Shown: positions 1 through 12,103, counted from the stretch's first letter. The stretch is DNA of 64,000 bases from Mikania micrantha (GCA_009363875.1 CM018690.1:14787971-14851970); one strand, 5' to 3'. Translations and numbers: made by a program. Notes: generated from the sequence alone by a model not told the origin.

Positions 1-32
1 TTTGTTAATAAATTAATATTTTTCTCCAACAG

Positions 33-673
33 CAAAAAATGACCACCACCTAACCAAGTGGGCTGAAAACAAAATATCCAAAAGAATACAAAAATCCAAA
101 ACTTGGACAGTAAGGGGTATTGATGACTATCATTTTAACGTTGACGACGGATGTCACCGATGTATCGTTGATGTTTTCAACAAAAAATGTGGTTGTCGCA
201 AATGGCAGTTATCTGGTTTGCCATGTGGTCATGTGATTGCTGTATCTGTTTTTTTGAAACAATCCGATTGTACCCATTGGGCGATGGACTGGTTCAAAAA
301 CGAGGTTCACGTTGCCACATACGCTGAGTCTGTAAATACGGTTCCAGATGAATATGAATGGGAGGTAGAAGAAGCTATTGAATTTTTAGAAACCCCTCAG
401 ATGGATCGAAGGCAAGCTGGTCGTCCACGAGAAAATAAACGTATTCCATCTCGAGGTGAAGAAACAGACCCAACAATATGTTCAAGATGCCATCATAATG
501 GACATATGCGTCATCAATGCAAAACTCCATTGGCATCACAAGTTCCGTCATCATCAAAAGTGTATGGAAAAAATAAGGAAACAACAAACTACGTTGACGC
601 AGATAATTTTCGAGATTTCGTAGTAGAGACAAGTACCCAAAATAATTACTGTTACGATTTGAATGAATTTTAA
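33..673 (+). CDS. MULE transposase, C-terminal exon (partial)
   Basis: The exon appears to begin after a pyrimidine-rich acceptor (CTCCAACAG ending at 32) and stays open to the TAA at 671-673, giving about 212 codons. The C-terminal half holds a SWIM zinc finger with the CxC...CxH pattern, seen as CGC then PCGH at about 195-233. A zinc knuckle CX2CX4HX4C follows (CSRCHHNGHMRHQC, about 480-525). SWIM domains near the C-terminus are typical of MuDR-type transposases, and a CCHC knuckle after it is common in plant copies. The DDE catalytic core would lie upstream, outside the window. I cannot tell whether the full gene is intact. No stop or frameshift is visible here. Confidence 0.8.
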
Positions 674-1362
674 TTGTAATAGTTAAGATATTATTAGCAC
701 TTATTATTTCTCTTTAATTAAAAATTATTAAAAAAAATTTGTTATAGTCTGGAGCGCCCATAAACAATTAAACATAATAACTATCAATAAATTTGTACAA
801 ACGATCATATTACAATAATCAAAAAGTTACAGAAAAAAATGTAAAAATTACATCATATTAATATTTCATACAAACTAGTTATACAAACTTGAGCGGCACC
901 ACCAAATTTTCCCTGAGTCACGCGATTTACCTTCTGATTAGCTATAGAAGTGCAAGGTTTAAAGTTCAGCACCACCAAATTTACATTAAGTTACGCAATT
1001 TATGTCTCGTTAAGTATTTTGTATATTGTATTACACACAAACAAATGTTGGAATTTTTTAAAACCCACCTTCTATTACGAGCAAAAAAATTACATATAAA
1101 AAATAATTAAAAACATATTTATATATGTAAGTAGTTTTAATTCAATAAGAATTAAAACTAAGTGGTTTTAACTCAATAAGAATTGCAATTTTCAAGTTTT
1201 ATAAAACATTTTATAAAATAGTTACTAAGCCCCAAAAACTTTAGTAAGTCAAACATTTTTAACCAAATGTGTTGGAACGCAAATAAAAAAGTTTCTTTCA
1301 TAGTATTTATAGGCAAGAAATGAAAAAAAAAAAAAAAATTTCCTGAAAAACCATTATGGGCG
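674..1362. other. AT-rich spacer inside the MULE, no gene
   Basis: This is the 3' flank of the transposase gene. It is AT-rich, with a repeated short block (TTTTAA-TCAATAAGAATT, near 1134-1190) and A-tracts. I see no supportable open frame; the 73-codon frame at 889 has no recognisable motif. Confidence 0.5.
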
Positions 1363-1685
1363 GCGCCTGTAGTGTGTTACTTTAAAAAAAAAAATTTTAA
1401 TTTTTGGAGGGAAAAAAATTTTAGCTTTTGGCGGGAATGGATGTGGGCATCACGCCCATGTATGGTGTCGGATATGGGCCGGGCGCCCATGATGGGTATC
1501 CTTCAAGTAAAAAAAAAATTAAAAATTAAAAAAAATGGATGTGGGCGGGACGCCCACAATGGATCTCGGATATGGGTCGGGCGCCCAGGATGGGTATCCT
1601 TCAACTAAAAAAAAAAAATTTTAAAAATAGAGATGTGGGCGGCGCGCCCACAATGGATCTCGGATATGGGCCGGGCGCCGTATAT
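1363..1685. repeat. GGGCG/CGCCC palindrome cluster, first block
   Basis: About a dozen short GC-rich palindromes of the type GGGCG-NNN-CGCCC or GGGCGCCC are set in A/T-rich linkers. A longer block of roughly 100 bp recurs three times: ATGGAT-TCGGATATGGGC, then a GCGCC palindrome, then GATGGGTATCCTTCAA, then an A-tract. The repeats lie between the transposase and the Ulp1-like gene. Open frames across this block are by-products of the repeat. Confidence 0.75.
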
Positions 1686-1788
1686 GTTCCATTAACATAC
1701 AAACGTATTAAGCCTCATTGCCGTATATTTCATTTTCGGGTCTTATGTAATCGTCATTAGCTCCGTATGTGATATTACTTTCTTGACG

Positions 1789-2603
1789 TCATTTAACTTT
1801 CCAGTAACGAATGTTCACCAACAACGCCGTAAAATAAACCGCTGTCTTCTTCAAACTTGGATGAACACGCTCTCTGTATCTATCACCAGATATACGTTTG
1901 TTGTTATACATAACAAGATCCAATGAATTCAAATCAATCATGATTAATGACCAATCTTGAGAACCAAAACATAACGGAAAATAAACGTAATCAATGTCAA
2001 AAAAAGAAGGAAAAGGAGAAAGTTTTCCATTAGCAAATTTAATTGCGTTTTTGTTGCATGAGTCTAAAAGACTGTCAACAAAGGATGGTGGTAAAATTGT
2101 CCAACGCAAATTTAACGTTCGACCCTGTTGAACTTCTCTGCATCTCCAATTGATTAATCTTCTAGCCCATCCTTCAATGTGCTATAAAAAAAATTAATAT
2201 ATAAATTATTAAATAAATTAAATAAATTAAATAAATTTAAAATATGTATCCTTACATTTGGTGTTAGATATCCATTACTACAATAGCCTAATAACGTTCC
2301 CCAAAAACGTTTATCAAGCTTTTCAGATTTAAAAAAAACAGCAGAATAACAAAATGAAGAATCTCCTTTGTTAAAAAATTCAATAGCATCTTTTGACCAT
2401 TTCTCTGACTCGTCATCTGGAATAGCACATTTAAGTTTTTTAATCTGTTGTGGCTGCTTCGTCTCGTTAGAGCGACTTCCTTCGCCTTGCATTTCATTAC
2501 ACTTATCTGGTGAAGTCTCGTTTTGAAAATTGGGACGTCTCCATTTTGAAAGAATCCATTTCGAAGGTTTCTCAAGGGGTTGAGAAGAATATTGTTTATC
2601 CAT
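1789..2603 (-). CDS. Ulp1-like (C48) protease of a MULE, degenerate
   Basis: Two exons give a coherent frame: 2603-2256 and 2181-1789, with a donor reading AT|GTAAG and an acceptor TTTATAG. The total is 741 bases, 246 residues. The second exon has the layout of an Ulp1-type domain: a block ending in YVYFPLCF, then a hydrophobic strand (SLIMIDLNSLDLVMYNN). In active Ulp1 proteases this region carries a His-Trp pair and a Tyr-Asp pair that supply catalytic His and Asp. Here they read DW and YNN, and the frame stops before any glutamine or cysteine motif. It is therefore probably not an active protease. MULE-borne Ulp1 genes are known, but their role is not settled. Family assignment is by pattern, so moderate confidence. 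Confidence 0.55.
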
Positions 2604-2699
2604 TTTATGAAATTTTTAAGTTGTGTCTGTTTGATGAATGTGAAAAACTTTAACAAAAATGGTTTTTTTATAGGCAAAAAATGATTTTTTTTTTTAAAA

Positions 2700-3234
2700 T
2701 CGAGTTCATGGGCCGGACGCCCGTAGTCTAACCCACATAATGGGCGGGACGCCCATAATGAGGTAAAGGGAAAAATTAATTTTTTTTTTAAAAAAAAATC
2801 GAGTTCATGGGCGGGACGCCCGTAGTCTAAAACTCATAATGGGCGGGACGCCCATAGTGGGTTCCCGCTTAAAATTTCAAAAAAAAAGGCGGGACGCCCG
2901 TATTTAGGTTCGGGACGCCCATAGCTTGGTTCGGGCGCCCATAATGGTGGTTCGGTTCTATTAATCCACGACGCCTACAAAAAAAAAAGAAAATTGACTA
3001 TGGGCGGGACGCCCACAACACGCGCGTCAGAGTGGGCCCGACGCCCGTGACCGGGTGTTTTTTTTACGGGCGTCAGAGCATTTATATGGGCGTGGGCGCC
3101 TATAGAGGCCACGTGGCGAATCCTAATTGGTCGAGAATGGTGGGCGGCGCCCGGAGAACCATGGGCGTCGGCGCCCATCATAGGGGACATTTTGGGAAAA
3201 AAGTTTGTGGGCGTGGTCAATATGGGAATTTTCC
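2700..3234. repeat. GGGCG/CGCCC palindrome cluster, second block
   Basis: At least fifteen GGGCG...CGCCC palindromes occur here, many within a roughly 100-bp unit seen twice (near 2705 and 2805) that begins CGAGTTCATGGGC and continues GACGCCCGTAGTCTAA. The block ends at the GGGAATTTTCCC palindrome near 3223-3234. Position and composition suggest the terminal or subterminal region of the MULE, where transposase-binding repeats are often found. That role is inferred. Confidence 0.65.
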
Positions 3235-4408
3235 CTTAAATTAATTGTGTGTATTTGACATTTATGATACGAAAAGGAACAAATAATTGTTTGGTTTGAT
3301 GTGTGTGTGTGTGTTTTTTTTTTTGGACGTTTTTGGTCGAGATGATTGGACTGGAGGTGTGCGAACAAAGGGAAAGTTAAAAGGGTGCAGGTAAATGTTG
3401 CAGATCACGTGCTTGGCTTGTCGTCGCCGGCTTTTGCTTTCTAGAAATAAATTCCCTTCTTTAATGATTTCTGTTATTTATTTACTAGGAAACATATCTC
3501 ATTCCTTATGGGTAAGATGAAAGTACGAAAAAAGTGATAGGAGACTCGGTCCTCACCTTGATTCTTACTTTGAACAGATGTTTAGTCGGGGGTTTTTCTC
3601 TGGAATTGGTGGCTGGTGGGCTAAAGGTTTCGTCCGTCTGAACTAGTGGTCAGCTTGGACATCCTTTAGATTTGAAGCTGCGTACGAAGTAACTAACAGT
3701 TAATTAGTTGATCGTTCAAAAAAGACTATAATTTATATACCACCCCATCATCTATATTTCATGCTTAAACCAAACAAATCATATTATGCTCAAATAACTT
3801 TTACTTAACATTTATTTTTAAACATTAAAAAATACAAAAAGTTAGTATTATTTGTACTCTAGGTCATAATATTTATACACCACCTCATCATTTATGCAAA
3901 GATTAATTTATATTGAAGTCATAAAATATTTCAGTGTACATTAATGTATACTATTTCAAAGATTCTTGTGATATAAATATGTCTGGAAAAATGGACTGGT
4001 TGGATTGGGTAACGGGTCAGAACGAATATGGTCAAAATGAGTGCAGATCAGGATGAGTTATAAAAAAAGCATGTTGGGTCTAAATGAGTCGCATATAAAA
4101 AACATCAATTTAGCTTATGTTAAACGAGTTGTAAATGAAACAAATAGTTTATTTAAATATTTTTAATGATTTTATCAGTAAATATAATATTAATCATTTT
4201 TATTTGCTTGAATTCATAAGATTCACATAGTTTTTAAGCTACTCATGTTAACATGTATTGTGTTAAAATGTTAGTAATCTCAACCTATTGTATGTCATTA
4301 TGTTACCAACTTTTACCTAAAAACAATAATTTTACCCAAATCTAATCATTTTTTTAATGTGAGTTAAGATTGTTAGATTTAGATAGAAAATATTGTCACT
4401 CAAACATA
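3235..4408. other. Intergenic DNA, no gene seen
   Basis: AT-rich DNA with a short GT run near 3300 and an A/T-rich stretch around 3700-4300. I see no coding frame, RNA gene or clear repeat boundary. Confidence 0.5.
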
Positions 4409-7400
4409 TCTTTTATATATATATATATATATAAAGAGCTAAATTTTGTAGCCACGTGGCATTCAATGGTGCCATATTTGTATACGTGGCACGCAAATGT
4501 TAATTCATCAGAAAACACACGCGGTTATACCCGTTTTTGGCATTTCAACCCGTGCGCCATTTACAAACCCTAACGTCCATTCCATTCCGATCTCATTGCC
4601 TCTCGGTTCCTTCCGCCCGTTGATTTCCCCTGTCATTGGCGTCAATGAGTCCATCGTGTGTTTGTTGCAGGTTTGATTAATAACTCCTTAAAATGGTTCA
4701 ATTGTATTGCTTTTCTTCGTATGATCAAATACTTTCTTTTAAAAAAACGGATTATAATCTACAGATATTCGTCTTCATTTTCGGCACCGTAACATCGCCT
4801 CCATCATCTTCATCAAATCATTTCAACATCAGATCATCTTTTTTCACCCCTATTGGTTTGATTTCTTCATCCTTACACGTTCTGATTTGATATTCGTTGA
4901 TTTTGTTTATTTGGTTTGATGTTTTGTTGTCCGAACCATAAATTTGTTTGATTTGTACTTTGTGAACAACTTTTAATTTTATGTGTTTCTTTCCGGAAAC
5001 TACAATGGGTTTCGTTTTTTCTGAAATATCATATATTATTTATTTTGTTTTTGATAATCACCAATCTATAAATATCCATATGTGGTGGTATTGTTCTCAA
5101 TTATTAGGTTTGTCTTTGGAATTTCAATTATATGTTATAATATTATTGTTAATTTCATTTGTAAACTACTCTGAATTTGGAACCGAATTAGTTAAAAAAA
5201 AATAAAAGAAAATGGGAAAACCCTTTAGGTATTAAGGGGGTTTTCAAGATGCAACAGAAGAATTAGTTGATGCTGATTTGAATCCACAAAAATAATCTTA
5301 TTTTATTCTTATTCAAGGATGCAAAATCTAATATACGAATGTTGTTTACCTACAAATATGAATTGCTTAACAAATCACCTGAGTACTATTAGGTCGCTTG
5401 AAAAACACGATCTAGAGGCTATGGACGCAGCTCCCTGGTGTCAAAGGTTTGTCTGGGAAAGTTCACAATGGCAATTTGGAAACAAACACTAATTTGTTGA
5501 TCATGGCTATTTGCAAATAACAAGCAATAGTGCTCAAAACAGGTACTTTTTAACAGGTATTTGTTTATTTTTTAGGTTTCTGCTTATATAAATTAAGTTG
5601 AATTAATAAATTGGTTTGTCTTCAGTTCAAGCGTTTATTGGTACCAACACGTGGGTAGTCAGTGGCTCTTCTCAAACCCAGAGTAGGTAATTATGTTGAT
5701 TATAGATAAACAAGTTGCCTCATTTAATGAGGTATATTATCTCTTAGTATTCACAATTTAACTCACTGCATCTACTTAACATCAAATCAAATGGTAACAG
5801 TTAATCAATTTGTAATATGAACTCAATTTTTTAAATGAAAAAAACTTGCATGTTTGTAGCATATTTTGGGGTATAATACTCAGAATGGATTAAACTTTTG
5901 AAAGGGTGTGTGTTCATTATAAAATAGTAATAAATGGATGAAAGTCTTCTATTTGTTAAAAGGGTATGGAAATGTCACGCTCTTTTGGTTGATACAACCA
6001 TGAATAGATTTTATCAAACATTAATATTGAATTAAATGTTTTTTTTTTGTTTTTTGTTTGCAGATTTTCATGCTAATAAGGTATTTTTATCTGATCATAT
6101 GGGTTGTAATGTTGTCACGCATACAAAGGTATTAATTCATCAATATTTTAGACTTTTCATATTCAAATTTGATATAATATTGAATCTCTATGATATTCAT
6201 GTTTAAGGGGTAGCCCATATATGATTTTGCCTACATGCATCCGTTTATATAATTTTGCCAGATTAATTGTTGATATCACAATGATCATCATGTCATTGTT
6301 TGGTTTGTTATCCAATTTCCAACAGACATACACTTACTTTTAAATTTAAAAGAATACAATTTCCAATTGTGGTTTCTTTTGCTATGACCATGAATAAAAG
6401 TCAGGCACAATTTTCCAGAATAGGCTTATTTTATTAAGCATTTTTTTTACACATGCTCAACTCTATGTTGCGTGTTCAAGAGTTACAAGAAGAGATAGAC
6501 TTTAGATATTAATTCTAGATAATGATGGTAAATTTTCAAATGTTGTCTATAAAGAGATATTTAGAAACTTATAGTTTACTCATGTAATTTTAATATTTGT
6601 ATTTATTCTTAATTTAAAGTATAGATTCGTTATGTAATATTTGTGCATTTTTTTGTTTATTTATTTATTATTTTAAAACAATAGTAATGTGAATTTTGAT
6701 TACAAGCTTTCAACCCATTCCCTTTTTGGCCAATCAATTTTTATTTGACTCATTTTGGTTAAAAACAAACATCAAAATCGCCCATTTATAAGATTTTGTT
6801 TAATCAGGCAAATCAGAGAATGTCTAAAGCTATGATGCTAAATTCTTAATCTTTTCGGAAATTGAGAAGATGAAACATGGTTTAGTTTTGAATTATCCAT
6901 AATTTGTGGCATAACTTAGTAATCATGTGTATGAGTATGTATATAACATTATAATCCACAAGGTGAGTACTAAGTAGACATGGTCCAGATATACTTCGAC
7001 CTGATAGAATGCAGGTGGAAGATGGAATCCAGAGGTATTAGTAATATTATATCAAAATGATATAATATTTGAATTAGGTGATCATGGTATTGGTAATATT
7101 CCTTACACTGTGTTTCATTTTATCAAGTGCTTTATTTTTTATTTTATTATTTTTTATTTTTTATCATGCAGTTCATCGATATATGGTGTTGTTAAACATT
7201 GTATTAGGTTTGATCTACCATACCCATACATTAGTTACAAGAAGAGACGGACTTAAGATGCTAATTCTATATAATGATGGTAAACCTTCAAATGTTACAT
7301 CAATTATTGTCTATAAAGAAATATTTAGAGACATGTAGTTTAGTCATGTAATTTTGATATTTTTAATTATTTTTAATTTAATGTCTACATTTGTTTTCAA

Positions 7401-7474
7401 ATATTTGTGCATTTATTTTGTGTTCATGAATTAATTTGTTTAAAACCCGTGATAACACACGGGTTGTAGCCTAG
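4409..7474 (+). mobile_element. Non-autonomous Helitron
   Basis: The left end reads A|TCTTTTATATAT with an AT-rich run ending in AAAG, the usual look of plant Helitron 5' ends. The right end is canonical: a stem CCCGTG (7446-7451), loop ATAACA, stem CACGGG (7458-7463), seven bases, then CTAG (7471-7474) followed by host T. Helitrons insert between A and T and end in CTRR after such a hairpin, so both ends fit. The length is 3,066 bp. No Rep/helicase frame is present, so the element is non-autonomous. Its interior has short possible gene-capture segments (for example around 4600-4700 and 5230-5300) that I could not identify. Confidence 0.75.
6483..7425 (+). repeat. Internal direct duplication within the Helitron
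   Basis: A block of about 180-190 bp at 6483-6660 recurs at 7230-7425. Both begin TTACAAGAAGAGA, continue through a GATAATGATGGTAAA-like and a TCTATAAAGA-ATATTTAGA core, and end at ATATTTGTGCATTT. The second copy leads into the hairpin and CTAG terminus, and the first does not. The duplicate is clearly diverged, so it is old. Confidence 0.65.
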
Positions 7475-8127
7475 TATGATATATAACTCTTAAGATGCAT
7501 AACTGTTTAAATCGATGAAAATTTGTCATCTTGACTATTTGAGATTTAAAATGTTAAATTCATTGAAATACTTTTTATATTTTCATGAAAATTGAACTAC
7601 TCGATTGAATTTAAAAGTTCTAACAAATACTATTGAGTATTGATTTTGCAAAAGTAAAACAAACTGTTCAAACTAAATGTTAAATTACCAAATCGATACC
7701 ATTAGTCGTTTAAATCGACCCACCCAACCACTTCGGCTTCGATTGTCATGTTCATTACTTCATCGTATCACTACCAAGAAAATATCTCTTATTTTCTTTT
7801 GATTTTTAAATCAAACACACTAGTAATTTCTTCTTTCGCCTTAAATTGAAGCTAGTGATTAAGGTGATCGTGATGATGCTACTTTCTTCAACTTAAGCTT
7901 CACTAAATTGCTAAGTTGACCAAATTTGTCAAGTTATGGCACTAGTGAGGTAATCATTCCCCATTTGGATTCAGGTAATTTTGGGCTTTAAGGAAGGATG
8001 TGTCGGCAAATGGTTGCACTAGAACTATAAGGGCTTTAATTAAGGTGTTGACTGATATATCTGGATGTTGTTTTATGGTAATGGTGGAAAGAAATAGAAA
8101 GAACGTAAATATAAGGTTTTGTAATTT
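7475..8127. other. Intergenic DNA, no gene seen
   Basis: AT-rich, no supportable coding frame, RNA gene or element boundary. Confidence 0.5.
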
Positions 8128-8513
8128 AGGCCACGTTTGGGATTTGATCTAAAACAACTTATTGACTTACTGGCTTTTTGTAAAAGTCAATAAGTTGTTT
8201 GTCAAACCTAAAATGACTTTTTGTAAAAGGATAATAAGTTGTTTTTCAAAAGCTAAAAATTATAGCTTTTCAAAATGACTTCTGACTTATTGACATAAAA
8301 TTACAAATCTACCCTACTTTTTACCCTTTATCTAATAACCTTAAAATATTGTCAATAAAAAAAATGTCCTTTTTGGTTATTTTGAAAATTCATTTTGGAA
8401 AAGTTAATCCAAACACATTTTTAAAAACTTTATTTTAAAAAAATCATAACTTAATAAACATTTTTGACAAAATGTACTTGTAAAGTTAAATAAGCAATTC
8501 CAAACAGAACCTT
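8128..8513. mobile_element. Candidate hAT-like MITE
   Basis: The block opens AGGCCACGTTTGG and closes CCAAACAGAACCTT, short inverted ends typical of many plant hAT-derived MITEs. The interior repeats AATAAGTTGTTT and CTTTTTGTAAAAG motifs, also common in such elements. No target duplication was confirmed. Confidence 0.45.
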
Positions 8514-10066
8514 ACTATGTTACTCTTTTATTTTCTATATAATAAACCAGATTGGTGTATAATTGTAAATTGATATCCTTATTCTCTTTTTTCAACTCAG
8601 GAGCTCACTTTTTTCATGTATTTGTAACTCAAAAATACGAAATAAAATTATATTATCTTCTCTTCGTTCTTTTTTTCCTCTCTAACTAAAGTTCTCTTCT
8701 TAACGAAATCTATGAACATTTAAGTAGTTTGTTTGATAAAATTATACGAGTATTTATCACAATATTGTTTTAATTAGACTCCATGTATTTAATCAATTGT
8801 TACAAGAAAATATAATAAACAATTAACTCATTTAAGAACAGGCAGTTGTATGGCCAACCAAATTTTTAATAATTACACAAGCCTGTCCAATTTCTTTATA
8901 TTTATGATATGTTCTTTCTTATCATATAACCTAAATATAACTTTTGCAAAACTTAAAATATCGAAAAAATAATGTCTTTGTATATTTTTTTTCATGATTA
9001 TTCATAACGTTCTTTAAAATGATAAAACATATCTTGTGATATCTCACTTTTGATTGAGGTCTAAGGGTGAAAAGTTGAAAACAAATCTTACACCTGCTAC
9101 AAAATATAGTAGAAATGCTGCTTTAAAATGACAAAAATCTAACCCATAAACAAATAACTTTTTACATGTAAGTCGATAACTATTTTGTAATTTATTTTTT
9201 ACACGTTTATTTTCAAGAACTCTACGGCTTTTTACAATAATGCCTCACGATGGAGTTCGCTACATTTTGAGATCTCAATGGCAGTATACAAAGGTTTAAT
9301 TAAGTGGTTGTTAAAAATACCAACAAATGTTGTTGTTTTAAATATAATTTTGGCAAATAGTAACTACAAATTCTTTTTATGTTTTTAAGACTATTGTATT
9401 AAATGTTAAAATTATGTATAACAATGCAACAAAGTATTAAAAATAAACAGATTTTTTATTTTCTCTTATTTAAACCTCCATAATGACTTTCCAAGGAGTG
9501 ATAGCAACTTTAATTTTTTTTTTTACAGCAAACGTATAGACACCCAAGATCATCCTGTTAAAATATATTTTTTTATTGAACATCAATACCAATATCTCCA
9601 AATAACAGAGCATGTGACCTAACCCACCTGTTTAGAAAGAAACTTATAACTAAAAAACCCTCTAGTTCAACTCAAAGGATAATTTATATTAGACGAAACT
9701 CAAACTCATTACCTCCTATTAGAGAAGTCATATTGAACCATTGAACTTTGTTAAAAGCGGTTATTAATAGGAATGCATGTTTGCATGATTTAAATAGGTG
9801 TATTGCTCTGCCTAGTACTTTTCTAAGTTAATTTTTGATACGAGGAAATAATAAGAATCATTATTACACAATATAAAAGTAGTTGCAAATTAAATGGTGG
9901 ACCGGATCATAAATATATTCTGCAGTTGTTCACTTGCTTCCACCTAATTTTATAACAAATCTCTTTGACAACACTTTATCCTCCCCCTCCTCATGTCATG
10001 CATATGAGCTCCCGGTCTCAATTTTCATCTTCAAATCAGAAATCACAAGCTTCATATATATATATA
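8514..10066. other. Intergenic DNA, no gene seen
   Basis: AT-rich throughout. No open frame with recognisable motif, no tRNA or repeat array that I could define. Confidence 0.5.
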
Positions 10067-10434
10067 CTAGGTTGGTATCCCGTGAATTACACGAGATGAA
10101 TAAAAAAAATATTATTAATTAATAGTTATTAATAAAAATGTAAACTATATAAGATGATTTTTAATATAAAATATGATTAAATATAATTTCATAGATTAAA
10201 TAATAAAATAATAATATTATTTTTTAAACATTGATTTTTTCAAAGTTTGTTTTTTTTAAATATTTCATTTTGCAAAACAATTTTTAAAAATTCTATATTT
10301 CATAAGAATTTTTTTTATTAAGAAAAGTGTGTTTTTAATATTAAAATATTTTTAATGTTTTGAAAAGGTCGTATTTTAAATTTAAATGTGTTAAAATTAT
10401 ATTTAATTTTTTATATATGATATATTTATATGAG

Positions 10435-10645
10435 AGAGAGACCGGAAAAAATCATCAAGGTGATCTAGAAATGTGCCAAGTGTTCTTTGAAAATCTTTAT
10501 TTATTAATTAAGTAAGATAGTTAAGTAAAATATGATAAGATGTGTTAGGCGGGAAAAAAGAGCAAGGTGCTCTAGGGATGCGCCATGTGTCCCTAGAAAA
10601 CCTTGATTTATTAGAGAGTTAAGATAAGATTAAGAAGTTAAGATA
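10435..10645. repeat. Diverged tandem duplication inside the CTAG-ended element
   Basis: Two adjacent blocks of about 105 bp share GGAAAAAA, CAAGGTG-TCTAG, ATG-GCCA-GTGT, AAAA-CTT-ATTTATTA and GTTAAG in the same order. They begin near 10440 and 10550. Confidence 0.5.
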
Positions 10646-10654
10646 AGGAATGGT

Positions 10655-10850
10655 TCGAATGTTAACCCTTCTTTATTGCGATAACCGAATAATTACATCT
10701 TATTACTTTGGGGCCCACATTAAAGTAAATCTAAAGATGTATATTTTTTCTTATTTTTTTATTAATATAAGTGACCCTACATTAATTAAAAAAAGGAAAA
10801 AAAAACATACATCTTTATACTTGTGAACACTTGTCATAATTCTAACCCAC
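10655..10850. repeat. Nested copy of the 11828 MITE family
   Basis: It shares GTTAACC, CTT-TTATTGCGATAA-CGAATAA, ACAT-TTATTA and CACATTAAAGTAAAT-TAAA with the MITE at 11828-12090, in the same order. It lies inside the CTAG-ended element and so inserted later. Confidence 0.55.
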
Positions 10851-11571
10851 CTATATTTTGGTTTTCCTGATTCTCTCTCCTATTTAATTATCTATATTTA
10901 TTATTTAGTTAAGAATTAGGAATTAAGGATTATAATAATTAATATATTATGAATTACTTATATTTAAAATGAAATCAATTATGATGTTTTTAAGTGAACT
11001 CATTTTTTTATTTAACAACTTTAGTTCTTTAAATATAATCGAATTCAAATGATATTTCTTAAAATATTTATAAATAAAACAATAATGTTACTAATTTATT
11101 ATAATTGCTTTTAAAATTTCTTAAACATTTAACATGATTGGATTATTTGAATGATAAAAATATATTATATTGAAATATAAAAAGTAAGTAATTTTTAAAA
11201 ATCCAAGTTATATATATTAATATAAATTTTAGTTAAAGTTAATTTAATGTGTCAAAAAGAGAATAAATATACTTTAATTAAATTATTTATGAATTACATT
11301 ACATAAAAATATTAACACATTGTAAAAAAAATTAAAATTAAAACATAATTTATAATTATTACATCAAATATTTTAAACATATTTTGAAGAGTTTATGCAT
11401 TGTCAAATTATATCATATTTTATTCAACCTTTTTAACATGAGTTTAGTAAAACTTTGCAATGTACATGCTTTTTAATTACATAACTTTTTGCCAATAGAT
11501 TTTTATATATAACATATTTTTTTTTCAAACCGTGTAATACACGGGATTTTAACCTAGTATATATATATATA

Positions 11572-11815
11572 GGAATTCAATCAAATGAAAACTCAATCTT
11601 AGAGAGAAAACCTTTAAACCATATGTGAGCAATTGATTTGGAATCTTGAAAATAAATATGTGGTCCACATTAAAAATGATTTGTTTATTCAAAACCCAAT
11701 TTTTTATTCAGGTTTAATTTCGACCACATATTTATTTTCAAGATTCTAAATCAATGGCTCACATAATGTTTAAGGGTTTTCTCTCTAAGATTGAGTTTTC
11801 ATTGGATTCAATCCC
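11572..11815. mobile_element. Foldback MITE A
   Basis: The two arms, each of about 110 bp, are near-complete inverted copies. The left arm contains GAAAACTCAATCTTAGAGAG and the right arm contains its complement. Both also share AATCTTGAAAATAAATATGT. Only a short spacer of about 20 bp separates them. Both sides are flanked by TATATATA. The structure would fold into one long hairpin. Confidence 0.8.
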
Positions 11816-11827
11816 ATATATATATAT

Positions 11828-12090
11828 AGGGGAATGATTAATTGTTAACCATTTCTTATTGCGATAATCGAATAAATACATGTTATTATCTAGAGTCCCA
11901 CGTTAAAGTAAATTTAAATGTAAATATATTTTTTCTTTTTTAATTAATGTAAATAATGTGGGCCTCATCTACATTAATTAAAAATAAGAAAAAAACCTAC
12001 ACATTTAGATTTAATTTAATGTGGGCATAAAGTAATAAATGTAGCTATTTGATTATCAAAATAAGAAATGGTTAACAATTGAACTTTTTC
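11828..12090. mobile_element. Foldback MITE B
   Basis: Left arm AATTGTTAACCATTTCTTAT and the complementary right arm near 12060-12085 pair over most of the element, with a central TTAATTAATGTA region. The flanks are again TATATATA. A related copy lies at 10655-10850. Confidence 0.75.
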
Positions 12091-12103
12091 TATATATATA
12101 CAT

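Larger units (their letters stand above)
1..3234. mobile_element. Mutator-like element (MULE), right part
   Basis: The left edge of the window lies inside this element. It carries the C-terminal part of a MULE transposase on the plus strand and, convergent to it, an Ulp1-type protease-like gene on the minus strand. Plant MULEs that carry Ulp1-like genes are a known class, so the pair supports one element. Two dense clusters of GGGCG-centred palindromes flank the Ulp1 gene. The right end is placed near 3234 because the GC palindromes stop there at a short GGGAATTTTCCC palindrome and ordinary AT-rich DNA follows. I could not confirm a terminal inverted repeat or a 9-bp target duplication, since the left end is outside the window. 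Confidence 0.7.
10067..11557. mobile_element. CTAG-ended inverted-repeat element
   Basis: The left end reads TA|CTAGGTTGGTATCCCGTG and the right end, on the opposite strand, reads TA|CTAGGTTAAAATCCCGTG. Both ends also share a small hairpin of the CCGTG-TAATA-CACGG type just inside. The result is a terminal inverted repeat of about 28 bp flanked by TA on both sides, total 1,491 bp. Each end alone looks like a Helitron 3' terminus (hairpin, spacer, CTAG). It could therefore be a TIR transposon with a TA target duplication, a Helentron-like element with hairpins at both ends, or two head-to-head Helitron ends. No transposase frame is visible. Confidence 0.6.

Noticed and set aside
1372..1760. 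Open frames of 73-78 codons rich in Gly, Arg and Met
   Set aside because: They are the translation of the GGGCG palindrome repeat and have no motif.
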